In this document: piece after piece, positions 17,201 through 24,185 of the stretch
How the letters are laid out: the number at the start of each line of letters is the position of its first letter
Position numbering within the stretch: the stretch's first letter is position 1
NCBI GenBank assembly: GCA_903883945.1
Contig: CAISCV010000079.1
Span: 1-32,520 of the forward strand
Length of the DNA: 32,520 nt
Direction of reading: 5' to 3'
From: an uncultured Chitinophagaceae bacterium
GTDB taxonomy: Bacteria; Bacteroidota; Bacteroidia; Chitinophagales; Chitinophagaceae
Translations under genes and position numbers: made by a program
The notes under the pieces: model-generated
Databases searched by the model: none
What the model was told of the DNA's origin: nothing
The model's input: only the letters and a program-made list of their open reading frames with translations

Positions 17201-20069
17201 TCGTCGGAATGGTTATGGCACTACCCAAAGTAACGGTGTTGTTAGGAGCTGTATTCGTATTGTTAATTTGAATATTGATATTAGAAAATGTTCCCGTACC
17301 TCCTGTAGTAAATGTTTGAGCTGAAGTACTACCATACATAACCAGATTTGCTATATTATTTGCATTATTCGATGCCTGAGTAATGATGCCAGCAGTAAAT
17401 GAAAAACTTCCGGAGACATTTAATATCCCAGTACTTGCTGAGCTCGACCCTTGAGTGTTTATATTCAGAGTTCCGCCAGTTTGAGAATAACTTTTTGCAG
17501 TAACTGTTGCACTTTGTGCAGTATTGCCAAAATTGAAGAAATTAAAAGTACCACTACTAATATTAATGGCGCCATTAACTGTTACAGAAGAACTTGCACT
17601 GATAGCTTGCCCGTATGCAATCGCTAAAGTCCCTCCAGATTCATTAATTCCTCCAGTTCCAATAGTAAGTGTAGAAATATTGTTGGTACTAGTAGTAATG
17701 TTTCTACCAAATGCAACGTTTCCTGCTTGCATGGTCAGATTATTAATGGTAGCTGTTTGTGTGGTGCTGTTTGTATAAGAACTTGATGGTTGAAAAACAG
17801 ACATAATAAGCAAAGTGCCTCCAGTAATACTACCATCATTAATCGTCAAAGTACCCACCGAATTAGGAAGATAGTTAATGATATAAGCCCCACCTGAACT
17901 AACATAGTTATTAATTTGAACGTTTACGCTATTGTAGGTAAGGTTTGAACCATTAGAAGGAAAATTTTGAAGGGTGTTAAAAAGGAATATTGTAGAGGCA
18001 TTTGTAAATGACAAGGTACCAGTGCTGCTAAGATTAGTCAACGTGCCACCATAGTTTAGGGTGCCACTAATTGTTGTTGTACCGTATTGAGCACTATAAG
18101 CATTAGAAGATGAAATGGCGTAATTGGTACTATTCCCTCCAAAATTGGTCAAAGTGCCTACATAAGTAAAAGTGGCACCAGAAGCTACAGAAGTATTATA
18201 ATTTCCTGTAATTTGGCTAGTTCCACCACTACCAGTTGTTGTTACTTGATACAAATAATTATTGCTCGTTACATAAGCATTTAAAGTACTGTAGGTAGTT
18301 CCACTAGTCCACGCAGTTGCACTGATAGCAGCAGCAGTAGTTGTTGCATTGGGCATCAACGTAAGTGTTCCTGCAATACTAGAAGTTACGCCAGTAACAT
18401 TCGCTAACCCTAAACTCAGGTTGGTTGTTGTTAGTCCATCGCTATTAGTCGCAAGTGTCAAAGTACAACCAGTTGGAACACTGATCTCATCAACGCCGCT
18501 TGCATGCTGATAACCCACAAGCAAAGAGACTGCAGTACCCGTTTTGGGCTGCATACTTACAGAAGCATTATTCGATAAAACCAACCTGCCAATTGTTTGT
18601 GAAGGCACATTAGTAATGGTACCAGAAGGACTGCTTGTAAATTGTAGTATATCGCTTGCAGCAATAGCATTGGTATATCTATTTGGATTCCAGTTCGTAG
18701 ATATTTGATAATCAGATGAAGTTGTGCCAGTCCAGGTATAGGCAATCCCTGTTATGATTGCATTGCCCGTGGTAGCAGCAAAACCAGAAATAGGGTAATT
18801 GACAGAAAAAGTACCACCAGTATTATTAATTGAAGTCGAAGCAAAAGTTCCATTTGCAGTAATAGAAGCACCGCCAATAGCGGTTATGGTTCCATTATTT
18901 GTAAAGGTTAAGGTCTGTGCCTGTGTAGCCCCAAATGTAATCGGACCTGCAGCTGCTTGATTTGTCAAATTCATTATGCCCCCGGTTTCGTTAACAATCG
19001 CATAATTACTCGTAGCCGCATTGATAGTTATCGGAGCACCTCCACCACCTACAGAAGTAAGATTATCATTTAAAGTTCCAAAATTATCAAACTTAGTAAC
19101 TCCTGTTCCTGATCCTGTGGCTGATATCATTCTAATACCCATAGAATAACTACCAGATATATTGATAGTCCCATTATTTGTAAGGGTCGCATTTGCAGCA
19201 GTATTTCCCCCACTTCCATAGTTGTTATTTAAGTTAACAGCATAGGTCGAAGAAGTTGTATTGCCTGTACAAGATAGTGTACATCCTGTGCTGATGGTTA
19301 AATTAGTGCCTAACCCAGTACTAGAAGCAGAGCCTGCACCCAATTGATTGATTAACCCAAAAGCACCTGTTGATAGCGTAAACCCAGAACCAGCAATAAT
19401 GCCACTTGTTGTTCCTGATGCAGAACATGCACCCACATTTACAGCATAACTACCTGATGATAAAGTAATGGTAGGGTTATTAAAAGTCATGGTTGGCACA
19501 ACCGTAGGACTAGTCCAAGCAGAGTTAGTAAAATTTACTGCATTCCCAGTACCACTTGAGGTATTAATAGACAAAGCACCCACTCCAAAATAACCCGTTC
19601 CATTTGTAAGCGCAGCCGTAGTGCCGGTAGGGTTATTAAAAGTTATCCCATTGGTATTACCCGTAGTAGTTACATTTAAGGTTCCTGCATTATTTAAAAT
19701 CCCCCCGTTTATAGCAACAGGAGAAGCACCAGTAACAGTAAGGCTTGCACCATTACTGATAGTAAGATTTCCCTGATTAGAGGCAGTATTTCTGACTATC
19801 AAACTGGCAATAGTATAGCTGCCACTACTGATGGTGGGCGTACCCGATTGAATAATTACTAAATCGGTTGATGCGGTACCAGGATAGCTTGAGCCAGAAG
19901 TAGGAGTCCAGTTGCTAGCATTGGTCCAGTTATTATCCACAGGGCTTGTTTTCCAGGTGTAAGTTATTTGCCCATAACCAACAACCCCCATAAACACAAA
20001 TGCAAATAGCATTACCAATGATTTAACCAAACCAATTGAAAACTTTGTCTGAGTTGATACTTTTTTCAT
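8286..20069 (-). CDS. Giant (3,927 aa) modular T9SS-secreted protein with MBG, Fn3 and beta-helix domains
   Basis: A signal peptide (about 1-33, ending VVGYGQ) precedes two long Thr/Ser/Gly/Asn-rich beta-repeat modules. Module 1 runs about 35-1160 and module 2 about 1335-2340. They match almost in register with an offset of 1,300 residues (DNNWTNASNW with Trp48; DNNWASASNW with Trp1348). Between them is an MBG-like domain (about 1163-1330, SYTYNGSGQGPTAVTG). An Fn3 domain (about 2343-2430) leads into a beta-helix (about 2435-3066, TGDTVYLRAGTYRE, GKPMVQARWPN) and a YYWRVDAVMSDGS segment. A shorter third NW-type module starts near 3176, followed by a C-terminal region and a T9SS type A sorting domain (about 3850-3927, LKVWPNPTSDWVHL). 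It is probably a surface-exposed adhesin-like stalk displaying a glycan-binding or glycan-cleaving beta-helix. The frame is uninterrupted over 11.8 kb. Substrate and catalysis are unknown. Confidence 0.85.
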   Translation of the reverse strand: MKKVSTQTKFSIGLVKSLVMLFAFVFMGVVGYGQITYTWKTSPVDNNWTNASNWTPTSGSSYPGTASTDLVIIQSGTPTISSGSYTIASLIVRNTASNQGNLTISNGASLTVTGASPVAINGGILNNAGTLNVTTTGNTNGITFNNPTGTTAALTNGTGYFGVGALSINTSSGTGNAVNFTNSAWTSPTVVPTMTFNNPTITLSSGSYAVNVGACSASGTTSGIIAGSGFTLSTGAFGLINQLGAGSASSTGLGTNLTISTGCTLSCTGNTTSSTYAVNLNNNYGSGGNTAANATLTNNGTINISGSYSMGIRMISATGSGTGVTKFDNFGTLNDNLTSVGGGGAPITINAATSNYAIVNETGGIMNLTNQAAAGPITFGATQAQTLTFTNNGTITAIGGASITANGTFASTSINNTGGTFSVNYPISGFAATTGNAIITGIAYTWTGTTSSDYQISTNWNPNRYTNAIAASDILQFTSSPSGTITNVPSQTIGRLVLSNNASVSMQPKTGTAVSLLVGYQHASGVDEISVPTGCTLTLATNSDGLTTTNLSLGLANVTGVTSSIAGTLTLMPNATTTAAAISATAWTSGTTYSTLNAYVTSNNYLYQVTTTGSGGTSQITGNYNTSVASGATFTYVGTLTNFGGNSTNYAISSSNAYSAQYGTTTISGTLNYGGTLTNLSSTGTLSFTNASTIFLFNTLQNFPSNGSNLTYNSVNVQINNYVSSGGAYIINYLPNSVGTLTINDGSITGGTLLIMSVFQPSSSYTNSTTQTATINNLTMQAGNVAFGRNITTSTNNISTLTIGTGGINESGGTLAIAYGQAISASSSVTVNGAINISSGTFNFFNFGNTAQSATVTAKSYSQTGGTLNINTQGSSSASTGILNVSGSFSFTAGIITQASNNANNIANLVMYGSTSAQTFTTGGTGTFSNINIQINNTNTAPNNTVTLGSAITIPTTCTLQLTNGVLVLNTYNLSATAVTSVVVGASTSGSATVTGGGASSYIDASGTGLFRLSAVPAGATTFPLGATYSGTPYYFPLVLTGTTNNSATVSVGCGTAFSNAPLVANNVVTAQWSILSSGASNSTITFQYNGTTSNILGSGYTGSSPVLGTYSTNPYTETALGAVSGAGPFTVTTTTAIALATSSANLYGIGNANSFSGGTPSFSVTTGSYTYNGSGQGPTAVTGTVGNGTLTWSYVGTSGTSYGPSTTLPTNAGSYTATASVAATANYAAASTIATAFTIAKAVLNLTVGTTQATVNYGTAVATVTGGGFYTITSGLQGSDNAGVVTGTPTYSTTYTTTTPASGFPTITISSGLSVTNYTLTYNAGSITVIAVGPFTYTWTGASDNNWASASNWMVSGGGAGYPGTSSTDIAVINTGTPSIGSGTYTLAQLQVGNTISSQGNLTINSGVTLNVNGASPVSINGGIINNAGTLNVTTTGTTNGITFNNPSGTSATNTLGTGYFGAGNLSITVASSSGSAVNFSNTTWASPTVVPTMTFNNPTLTLQTGGYAINVAACSGTGTTNGIIAGTGFTLGSPTPGDYRLINQLGAGSASATGLGSNLTINAGCALSCTGNTTTTSYAININNNYGSGGNTSANAILTNYGTINIFGSYTIGIRMVSSTVSGTGVTKLDNYGNVNDNLTDVGSGGAPITINAATSNYAIVNESGGIMNLTNQTTTAPITFSSTQAQALTFTNSGTITAVGGAAITANGNFTSTSINNTGGNFTVNYPIAGFAATTGNAINIGVTYTWTGTTSNDYQVATNWLPTRYTNCISTYDFIYFNSNATVTNLPTQSINSLVLSGNASVSLQQTTGTSAILTVGTVNNIGDEISVPSGCTLTLAQNASGTTSEKLTISLGNITGVTSNIAGTLTIAANTGTTFSNVYNAQYGVTTVTGTVNNAGTFNNATTSTLIFSSGSTYNHTRSDNGTFPTASYTSVNVGMSNNTATSTVAVTNFPASIGTITMNETGLTGSGNLSINSLANGGSSISFTNMNVQSGILNFASGITSISVGSGGINVSGGRINFANSGSQTITSTGDFNLSGTGYVTLTNFTPNGTTYKANLTVANYNQSGSSSQFYLNAQQAGGSCIDTLTVTGNFLRTAGTFSQTTGSTGIIIMNGSAAQTFSSTSFGASIPQTLEIKNTSSSPNNTVTLNSAFTIPTNTTLKLTSGLLALGSYNLTINGGTITNSTISYLVTNGTGKLVWNSVPSTGNTVFPIGTTTSYAPLTFTGGTAGRNITVGVTGTPFVLAAEVPSNVVNLQWSILSSGFTQPTVTFQYNSGNQGSSYSSTNAILGTYASGSYSESTTLSAVSGSNPFTASMAFTTNLPTTTASYYGIGNKFSFTGAAGAPTGVTAVAGDRSTTISFTAPSNLGGSAITSYTVTSSPGGFTATGSASPITISTLAGFTAYTFTVTATNSSGAGPASASTASVTTTNPTLFYVSATSGNDLNNGTITSPFLTIAQAMTTVTTGDTVYLRAGTYRETVNITTPSITISGYQTEQAIISGTDATNLSWTSTTVNGKSVYVAPYNGSYFEQLFFNGKPMVQARWPNLSLDSTGTNWNFWDANRWASTGNGSALGTVVDASSNSLASSGLNAVGAWAVLNVSHQYYTWTRPVLTQSGNTITYPTTGIYDFGGSVNSSRPYTDNRYYLVGKIDFLDAPGEWFYDTTTNNLYFYPPTGAGFPSFSSTAVEIKNRNFGITATNQDKLNIQNITIFGTAFKFNSYTAGCDTMTFKNNTVLYSSWTEFYNVNSGAFGYGNESNYPTINGNKATVSGNTFAYGALSSLMVSGFNTLIENNSFHDFDFNSSLVTPLLQISRNWNPYVGYAGNATVRYNDMFSSGGVLLQIGQDSNSIYYNHIYNGFLSCYGGNIDVAMVYTSPASGNSTSTEGTRIYKNWIHNGYAGTAHIYWGGGIGIRGDDSTSGLTVDHNLTWNIGGTGIEIKNPANPTTSQANFAYNNTSYSNSWYNLNPHTVNSIILDATSLANENQYSLIKNNAGKGIYGAWSGITYPYSSNVTNNYTANALLPLMDTTNYDFRPSTGSALVDAGTVISGITGYSSGAAPDEGAYELGDTTYFIPGCRSNTTSFPILPNGTSGVSVTRDQLMWRPAYNAVFNKIYLGTISSNLTLQATTAEEHNVFALPTLSGGTTYYWRVDAVMSDGSVVTGPVWSFTTTSSCTANSYVGVNGGSANVASNWCGGVLPTSYINVIISNNTPVLTSNLSVGGMTLNSGITLNGFGLTINGAITGNGVITGSTSSNLTFASSAKGTIYLNQTTPNTTNALDSLTIATGNLDTIYLGNSIRLAGTLLPNTGVLNTGSANLQLISNSSGSARIDKVTGAITGTVSVWRYIPAKTARKFSYIGSPVSEIISTGWQKQIYITGAGTGGTPCGNTTGYGGSTDKYNSNGFDVTQSNKPSMFYYSATKVNGSRFISIPNTTSTSVTPGIGYCINIRGYRNSTTPGVDCSNQLETASPSAPEAVTLSATGTITTGAKSVTLYDTVLSKYSLIANPYPCQISYTAFQAGNSNNIYNKMWTFSPFGNGNYTTFSNGVIANGATGYDNSFGDNISSGQAFFVQANPSVSGDSIRTVTFQESYKTSGIIPNTEYFGTTHSKKLIRVGLKTTSNELLDEVVVRLNSNGSQKYNATWDAASFSNSNQVISVVKENENFAIATFSDIASSDTIHIGLKSNSTGTFRLSFSDFNELDSFSDIKLIDKFFGISQNIRSNAIYDFNVTSDTASIGVNRFIIIITNSAKLPVKIVNFNAVALSAVNKLCWQTGLENNSKGFKIQRKTETGDWKTLGFVTSKNAASIYSFEDSTPATFSYYRLIETDLNGGSSFSKVVSIQRNAPYTLKVWPNPTSDWVHLVLPTNNMSSLQISFIRLFSPAGSQLLSKSTTDSKVDIDLSGFAKDVYIMEVELNGKIYRNKIVLQ

Positions 20070-20765
20070 ACTATAATTTAATAGGGATATGGGAATAAAA
20101 ACGGGGCTGTTTTTTTAATGTGTAGGGTAAATAAGGTGTGATTACCGCAAGCAAAGTCCTTTAGCCCATCGGTAAATGGAGGTAAAGAGAATAATTTCAA
20201 TACTGAAAGCACCAACATAACGTTTATAGATCAATTAAATCAAATGCACAAGCATCCCATACAAACCATGAGATATTTCTATGACGAAAAAGTTGAGAAT
20301 AACCCCTATTATGATTAAATATTTATTTTATCTGATAAAAAAGTTTATAATCATAGTGTTAATTAAAGAGAGAAGTTACTCAATTTTAATACAAGAAGAA
20401 AGAAGGGGGAATGTTATTAAGGTAACCATTATTTAATTCTAAGAAATCAAAAGAGGTACTACATGTGTTATCTGATGCTAACTAATTTATTAAAAGAAGG
20501 AATTCCTTGTGTTCTTTGATAGTATGAAAAGATGTGTTAACACCTAAACCAACTTGTAAGGATACCCACATCAATAGGTGCCTGTACCCCGACCAATTTG
20601 TGGGTATACCCCACATCAATAGGTGCCTGTACCCCGACCAACTAGTGGGTATACCCCACATCAATTGGTGCCTGTACCCCGACCAATTGGTGGAATATCC
20701 CATTTCAGGGGGTGCCTAGCCTATGTTAAATGAAGGTTGTGTATACTAATAAATACTTGAATCAA
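20070..20765. other. Non-coding stretch holding a possible coding remnant and the 45-bp repeats
   Basis: This gap separates the giant gene from the broken module-sulfatase gene. A plus-strand frame without a proper start is open from about 20141 to a TAA at about 20318 (for example NITFIDQLNQMHKH, then TMRYFYDEKVENNPYYD) and might be a gene fragment of unknown origin. The tandem repeats at 20541-20720 are listed separately. The promoter of the giant gene should lie at 20070-20150, but I see no clear TTTG/TAnnTTTG match. Confidence 0.4.
20541..20720. repeat. 45-bp tandem repeat (about four copies)
   Basis: Copies of CATCAATAGGTGCCTGT... start at 20569, 20614 and 20659, exactly 45 bp apart. 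A degenerate copy precedes them and another follows (GGTGCC at 20711, a 44-bp step). Each unit contains a short hairpin, GTGGG-TATAC-CCCAC. Because 45 is a multiple of 3 and the unit has no stops, both strands show open frames encoding a repeated 15-residue pattern, which are unlikely to be genes. There are no spacers, so it is not a CRISPR array. Confidence 0.85.
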
Positions 20766-21955
20766 TTACTTCCCCTTCACATTCTCTATCGGCGCCACCA
20801 ATAACCAAGTTATCAGCTGACTATTCAAATCCTTTTGAATGGCTGCATATTTGGGTTGTCAATCAGATTATATAGTTCCAATGGGTCTTTCTTAAAGTCA
20901 TAAAACTCGCTCAAATCATCTGTGTTGTAGGTGTATTTCCAATCCCCTTTGCGTATCATTACACTCCATCCCTTAGTGGTATAATTAATAAACCAAAACA
21001 TACCATCTTTCTTTGCCCGTTCGGCTGCATATAGATTGTAAACAAGTTGAACATTGGTTGAATTATAAACTAAAGACCAGCCATTTGTTAGTCCAGATAC
21101 ACTTGCAAAAGTTCCATTGATGCTCCCACTACCTGCACTAACAATAGTAATTGGATTGTAACTTGTAATGGGGGTTCCAATTGTATAAGTAATATTCAGG
21201 TTTAGATTAGAAAGAGAAAATGTACCGTTGGAATTTTTCAGTTGGTCATAATCTGTTCCTGCTGCTGTTATACCATCTACCTGAATCTGAATTGTTACTT
21301 TCATTGAAGCAGTACCAGAAGTACTAACGTCTGCAAAACCATAACCCGTACCACAAGGGGCTATAATACTACTTGTACCATAGGTAAAGCCCCCCATTTT
21401 ATTTAAATAAGATGCACCACTGTTTGTATTAATAGTCCCATTATTGGTCATTGTTACATTTTGAAAATCAAAATTTATATTGAATACCCCACTATTCTTT
21501 ATCGTAATCACATTTTGGCTTCCCCCATAAAATGATTGGTTTCCAGAATAATTAATAGTCTCCCCAGCTATCGAAACTGAGGGTGTAGTGGTAGTTCCAG
21601 TTCAGTTAATGTAGAGAATAGCACCAGGACTTATTGATAGATTACCCTGTGTAAAAGCTGTGTTGCTTATTGTTAACCTGTTTATGGTAAAACTGCCCGA
21701 ACTGATAGTGACTGTACCTGAAGAAACAACTACTATATCAGTGGATGTCTGTGGGAATGTATTGGAAGTTGTTGTACCTTTTTTTGTCCAGTTAGCAGTA
21801 TTCCAATTGTTGGTAGTACAATTCCATGAATACGTAGTTTGTGCAAAAATAGATTTAGTAAAAAAGAAACCTAACATAAATAAGAATACATTTAAGCCGC
21901 CCCAATTGAAATTGGATTTATAATCTCTGTAAATATTTTTCATTAAAAGGGACAT
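20766..21955 (-). pseudogene. Secreted beta-repeat module fused to a sulfatase C-terminal fragment, broken
   Basis: From ATG 21953-21955 the frame encodes a signal peptide (VFLFMLGFFFTKSIFAQ) and an NW-type module like the start of the giant protein (TTNNWNTANW, then SGSFTINRLTISN). A TGA at 21602-21604 interrupts it. The same frame continues without further stops (TGTTTTPSVSIAG ...) to WSLVYNSTNVQLVYN. Near 21030 it switches abruptly to a sulfatase-like tail (WSVMIRKGDWKYTYN, EFYDFKKDPLELYNLIDNP). A frameshift near 20862 ends the frame at 20825. In the next frame the sulfatase tail goes on (YAAIQKDLNSQLITWLL) to TAA at 20766-20768. A deletion probably joined a secreted-module gene to a sulfatase gene, and the fusion then decayed. 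The sulfatase tail does not resemble the end of the intact sulfatase at 29462-30940. Confidence 0.75.
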
Positions 21956-22103
21956 TTCTATTGAATATTAACGGCGATTGAGAAAACAAGGTAAAAAAAG
22001 AAATTTATTTATATACCCAATAGGGGCAGTGTTGATTAATTACGTCTTGTTAACTAATATGCGAACTATAAAAAAATTCATGTGTAAATTGGATATAACT
22101 ACA

Positions 22104-22134
22104 TTTGTCACTAGAATCAATAGGGGGTATAAAG
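22104..22134 (+). promoter_or_regulatory. Candidate Bacteroidota-type promoter for the sigma factor gene
   Basis: TTTG (22104-22107) is followed after 20 bp by TATAAAG (22128-22134), roughly the -33 TTTG and -7 TAnnTTTG arrangement, 70 bp before the ATG at 22204. The -7 element is not a full match. The 248-bp gap also has to hold the promoter of the divergent broken gene. Confidence 0.3.
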
Positions 22135-22203
22135 TAGGTACAAGGAAAAATTCTTCGATATAAAAAGTAAGTATATCTCTAAAAATTGAATCTACTATTA
22201 TTG

Positions 22204-22785
22204 ATGGTTGAAGTAAACGAATTGCTTGCAAGAATTAGTAATAATGATGAGATAGCCTTTATGACTTTTTTCGACTTGTACTATAAAAAAGTATATCTAT
22301 TCATTTTTAAATTCATCAAAGAAAAGACTGAATCAGAAGACCTCGCGCAAATTGTATTTATAAAGATATGGGAAAAAAGAATTTATCTCCAAGAGGTAAA
22401 ATCGATCAATGGTTATGTTTTCTCCATTGCACATAGGATTGTAATAGACCATTATAGATTGTCTAAAACAAAAAATAATAATCTAACTTCAAATCTGCCA
22501 TATGACGAAACTTCAGCAACTACACTTACATCAGAAGACCTTTTGAGAAAACACGAATTTGAGACTATATATAATCATGCCCTTGATTCGTTACCTCCTA
22601 AACGAAAAGAAATATTCATTCTTAGCAGGCACGAAGGGCTTACAAATAAACAAATTGCTGATAAGATGTGCATATCTGTAAAAACTGTTGAAAACCAGAT
22701 GACATCGGCACTTTACTTTCTAAAAGATTGTTTTAAGCAATCGGACTTTTTCCTTTTTATATTTTTTTGTATTTTTTATTCATAG
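22204..22785 (+). CDS. ECF RNA polymerase sigma factor, FecI/Bacteroidota family
   Basis: The product has about 193 residues from ATG 22204. The frame extends to a TTG at 22186, but ATG gives the usual N-terminus MVEVNELLARISNNDEIAF. Region 2 is visible as FFDLYYKKVYLFIFKFI followed by ESEDLAQIVFIKIWEKR. Region 4 is DSLPPKRKEIFILSRHEG with the helix-turn-helix NKQIADKMCISVKTVENQM. The hydrophobic tail (FFLFIFFCIFYS) is common in this Bacteroidota expansion family. It directs RNA polymerase to promoters of its own glycan-uptake genes. The FecR anti-sigma gene follows after 56 bp and an STN-containing SusC comes next, which gives a complete trans-envelope signalling set. Confidence 0.92.
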   Translation: MVEVNELLARISNNDEIAFMTFFDLYYKKVYLFIFKFIKEKTESEDLAQIVFIKIWEKRIYLQEVKSINGYVFSIAHRIVIDHYRLSKTKNNNLTSNLPYDETSATTLTSEDLLRKHEFETIYNHALDSLPPKRKEIFILSRHEGLTNKQIADKMCISVKTVENQMTSALYFLKDCFKQSDFFLFIFFCIFYS

Positions 22786-22841
22786 GAATAGGGGTACTCA
22801 TTTAATTGTACGTCTTTAATTCTAGTAAACGATTTTAACGA

Positions 22842-24050
22842 ATGGATTTTAATTTATTAAATAGATTTCTAAGCAACAAATGTTCTATTTCCGAGAAAGA
22901 GGAAGTAGAGAGTTGGCTATTAAATCCAGAGAATGATTCGTTGATAACTGATTGGATGAAACTCATCTGGAATAGTGAACATACTTCAGATGAAAAATAC
23001 ATCTCTTTAGAAACAGATGTAAATAGGATAAGGTCTATCATTCAGGAAAGGATTAGTTTGGATTCACTTAATGAAAATAAAGATGCTAAACAATCTATTG
23101 TAATTCCTTTTTACAAAAAAAGAATTTGGGTATATGCAGTTGCAGCTTCTTTATTTATAGCTATCTTATCTAGCGCTTATTTCTTTGTTGTAAACAGAAG
23201 CTCTAATACTAATTTGGCTAAATCTGAAAAGAAGGCTTCCCTTAATAAAAATGATGTAGCCCCTCCCAAGAATAACAATGCAGTACTTACCCTCGCTAAC
23301 GGTCAAAAGATATTGCTTGATACTAGTAACAGTGGAGTGTTGGCAAAAGAGGGTAATGTGAATGTGGTAAAAAATAAAGCTGGAGAAATCATTTATAAAG
23401 GTGCTACAAATATTGTATCCTATAACACCCTTACTCTGCCAAAAGGGAGTAGACCCATCCATTTATATTTGGCAGATGGTAGCTTAGTATGGCTAAATGC
23501 TACTTCCTCCATTACGTTTCCTACCGCTTTTATAGGATCTGAAAGAAAAGTTTCTATTACTGGAGAAGCTTATTTTGAAGTTGCACATAATGCGGCTATG
23601 CCATTTTATGTTACCCACGATGATATGACCGTTAAAGTATTAGGTACTCATTTTAATGTGAATACATACATAGAAGATGGAAATATAAAAGTAACCTTAT
23701 TGGAAGGTATTGTAAATGTTTCGAAGGGTAAAAACACTGCAAGACTTAAACCCGGAGAACAAGCCAACATTGTAGATGGAAGTATTGGAATAAACAATTC
23801 AATTGATATTGAAGAAGTAATGGCTTGGAAGAATGGTCAGTTTTATTTTAACGGAACTGACTTGAAAACAATCATGAACCAGATAGAGAACTATTATGAT
23901 GTACAAGTAGAGTTTAAAGATGACGTTAACTATGAATTTTATGCAAAAATGGACAGAAACATAAACTTATCAGAGTTTTTACAAAAACTTGAGCTTACGA
24001 ATTTGGTTCATTTTAAAATTGAAGGAAGTAAAATAACAGTAATGAAATAG
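22842..24050 (+). CDS. FecR-family anti-sigma factor with DUF4974-like C-terminus
   Basis: The 402-residue inner-membrane protein has a cytoplasmic sigma-binding N-terminus (about 1-93, SEKEEVESWLLNPEN). One membrane helix lies at about 95-117 (YAVAASLFIAILSSAYFFVV). A periplasmic FecR domain spans about 195-305 (TLPKGSRPIHLYLADGS, SITGEAYFEVAHN, VKVLGTHFNVNTY). The DUF4974-like tail (about 330-402) has the STN-like pattern NGTDLKTIMNQIENYYDVQVEF. It should hold the upstream sigma factor inactive until SusC, loaded with ligand, contacts it through its STN domain. Length and order are typical for the family. Confidence 0.92.
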   Translation: MDFNLLNRFLSNKCSISEKEEVESWLLNPENDSLITDWMKLIWNSEHTSDEKYISLETDVNRIRSIIQERISLDSLNENKDAKQSIVIPFYKKRIWVYAVAASLFIAILSSAYFFVVNRSSNTNLAKSEKKASLNKNDVAPPKNNNAVLTLANGQKILLDTSNSGVLAKEGNVNVVKNKAGEIIYKGATNIVSYNTLTLPKGSRPIHLYLADGSLVWLNATSSITFPTAFIGSERKVSITGEAYFEVAHNAAMPFYVTHDDMTVKVLGTHFNVNTYIEDGNIKVTLLEGIVNVSKGKNTARLKPGEQANIVDGSIGINNSIDIEEVMAWKNGQFYFNGTDLKTIMNQIENYYDVQVEFKDDVNYEFYAKMDRNINLSEFLQKLELTNLVHFKIEGSKITVMK

Positions 24051-24087
24051 TTTGTATGGATTGGTTTTTGGTTAAAACAAAAAAAGA

Positions 24088-24112
24088 CCGCCCTGTGTAC
24101 GAGACAGAGCGG
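24088..24112. promoter_or_regulatory. Stem-loop between fecR and susC
   Basis: CCGC-C-CTGT (24088-24096) pairs with ACAG-A-GCGG (24104-24112), with one C-A mismatch, around a 7-nt loop. On the plus strand it is followed by AAAAATGTTTTTG. On the minus strand it is followed by a T-rich run. It could be a partial terminator separating the regulatory pair from susC, or a structured element in the susC leader. Confidence 0.5.
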
Positions 24113-24185
24113 AAAAATGTTTTTGTTAACCATTAAAAATAGGGTTGGTACTAAATTAAGTAATTAAATAAAACGATTGCAAGAT

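Noticed and set aside
13975-17778. Several plus-strand ORFs of 60-100 codons antisense to the giant gene
   Set aside because: They are Val/Pro/Leu-rich shadows of Thr/Ser/Gly/Asn repeat codons and have no independent support.
20482-20719. Genes on both strands across the 45-bp repeat
   Set aside because: Open frames arise because the unit is a multiple of three without stops. They show no start context or non-repetitive domain.
20541-20720. CRISPR array
   Set aside because: The copies are directly adjacent with no unique spacers and no cas genes nearby.
21978-22231. Short ORFs on both strands before the sigma factor
   Set aside because: They overlap each other and the probable promoter region and show no domain.
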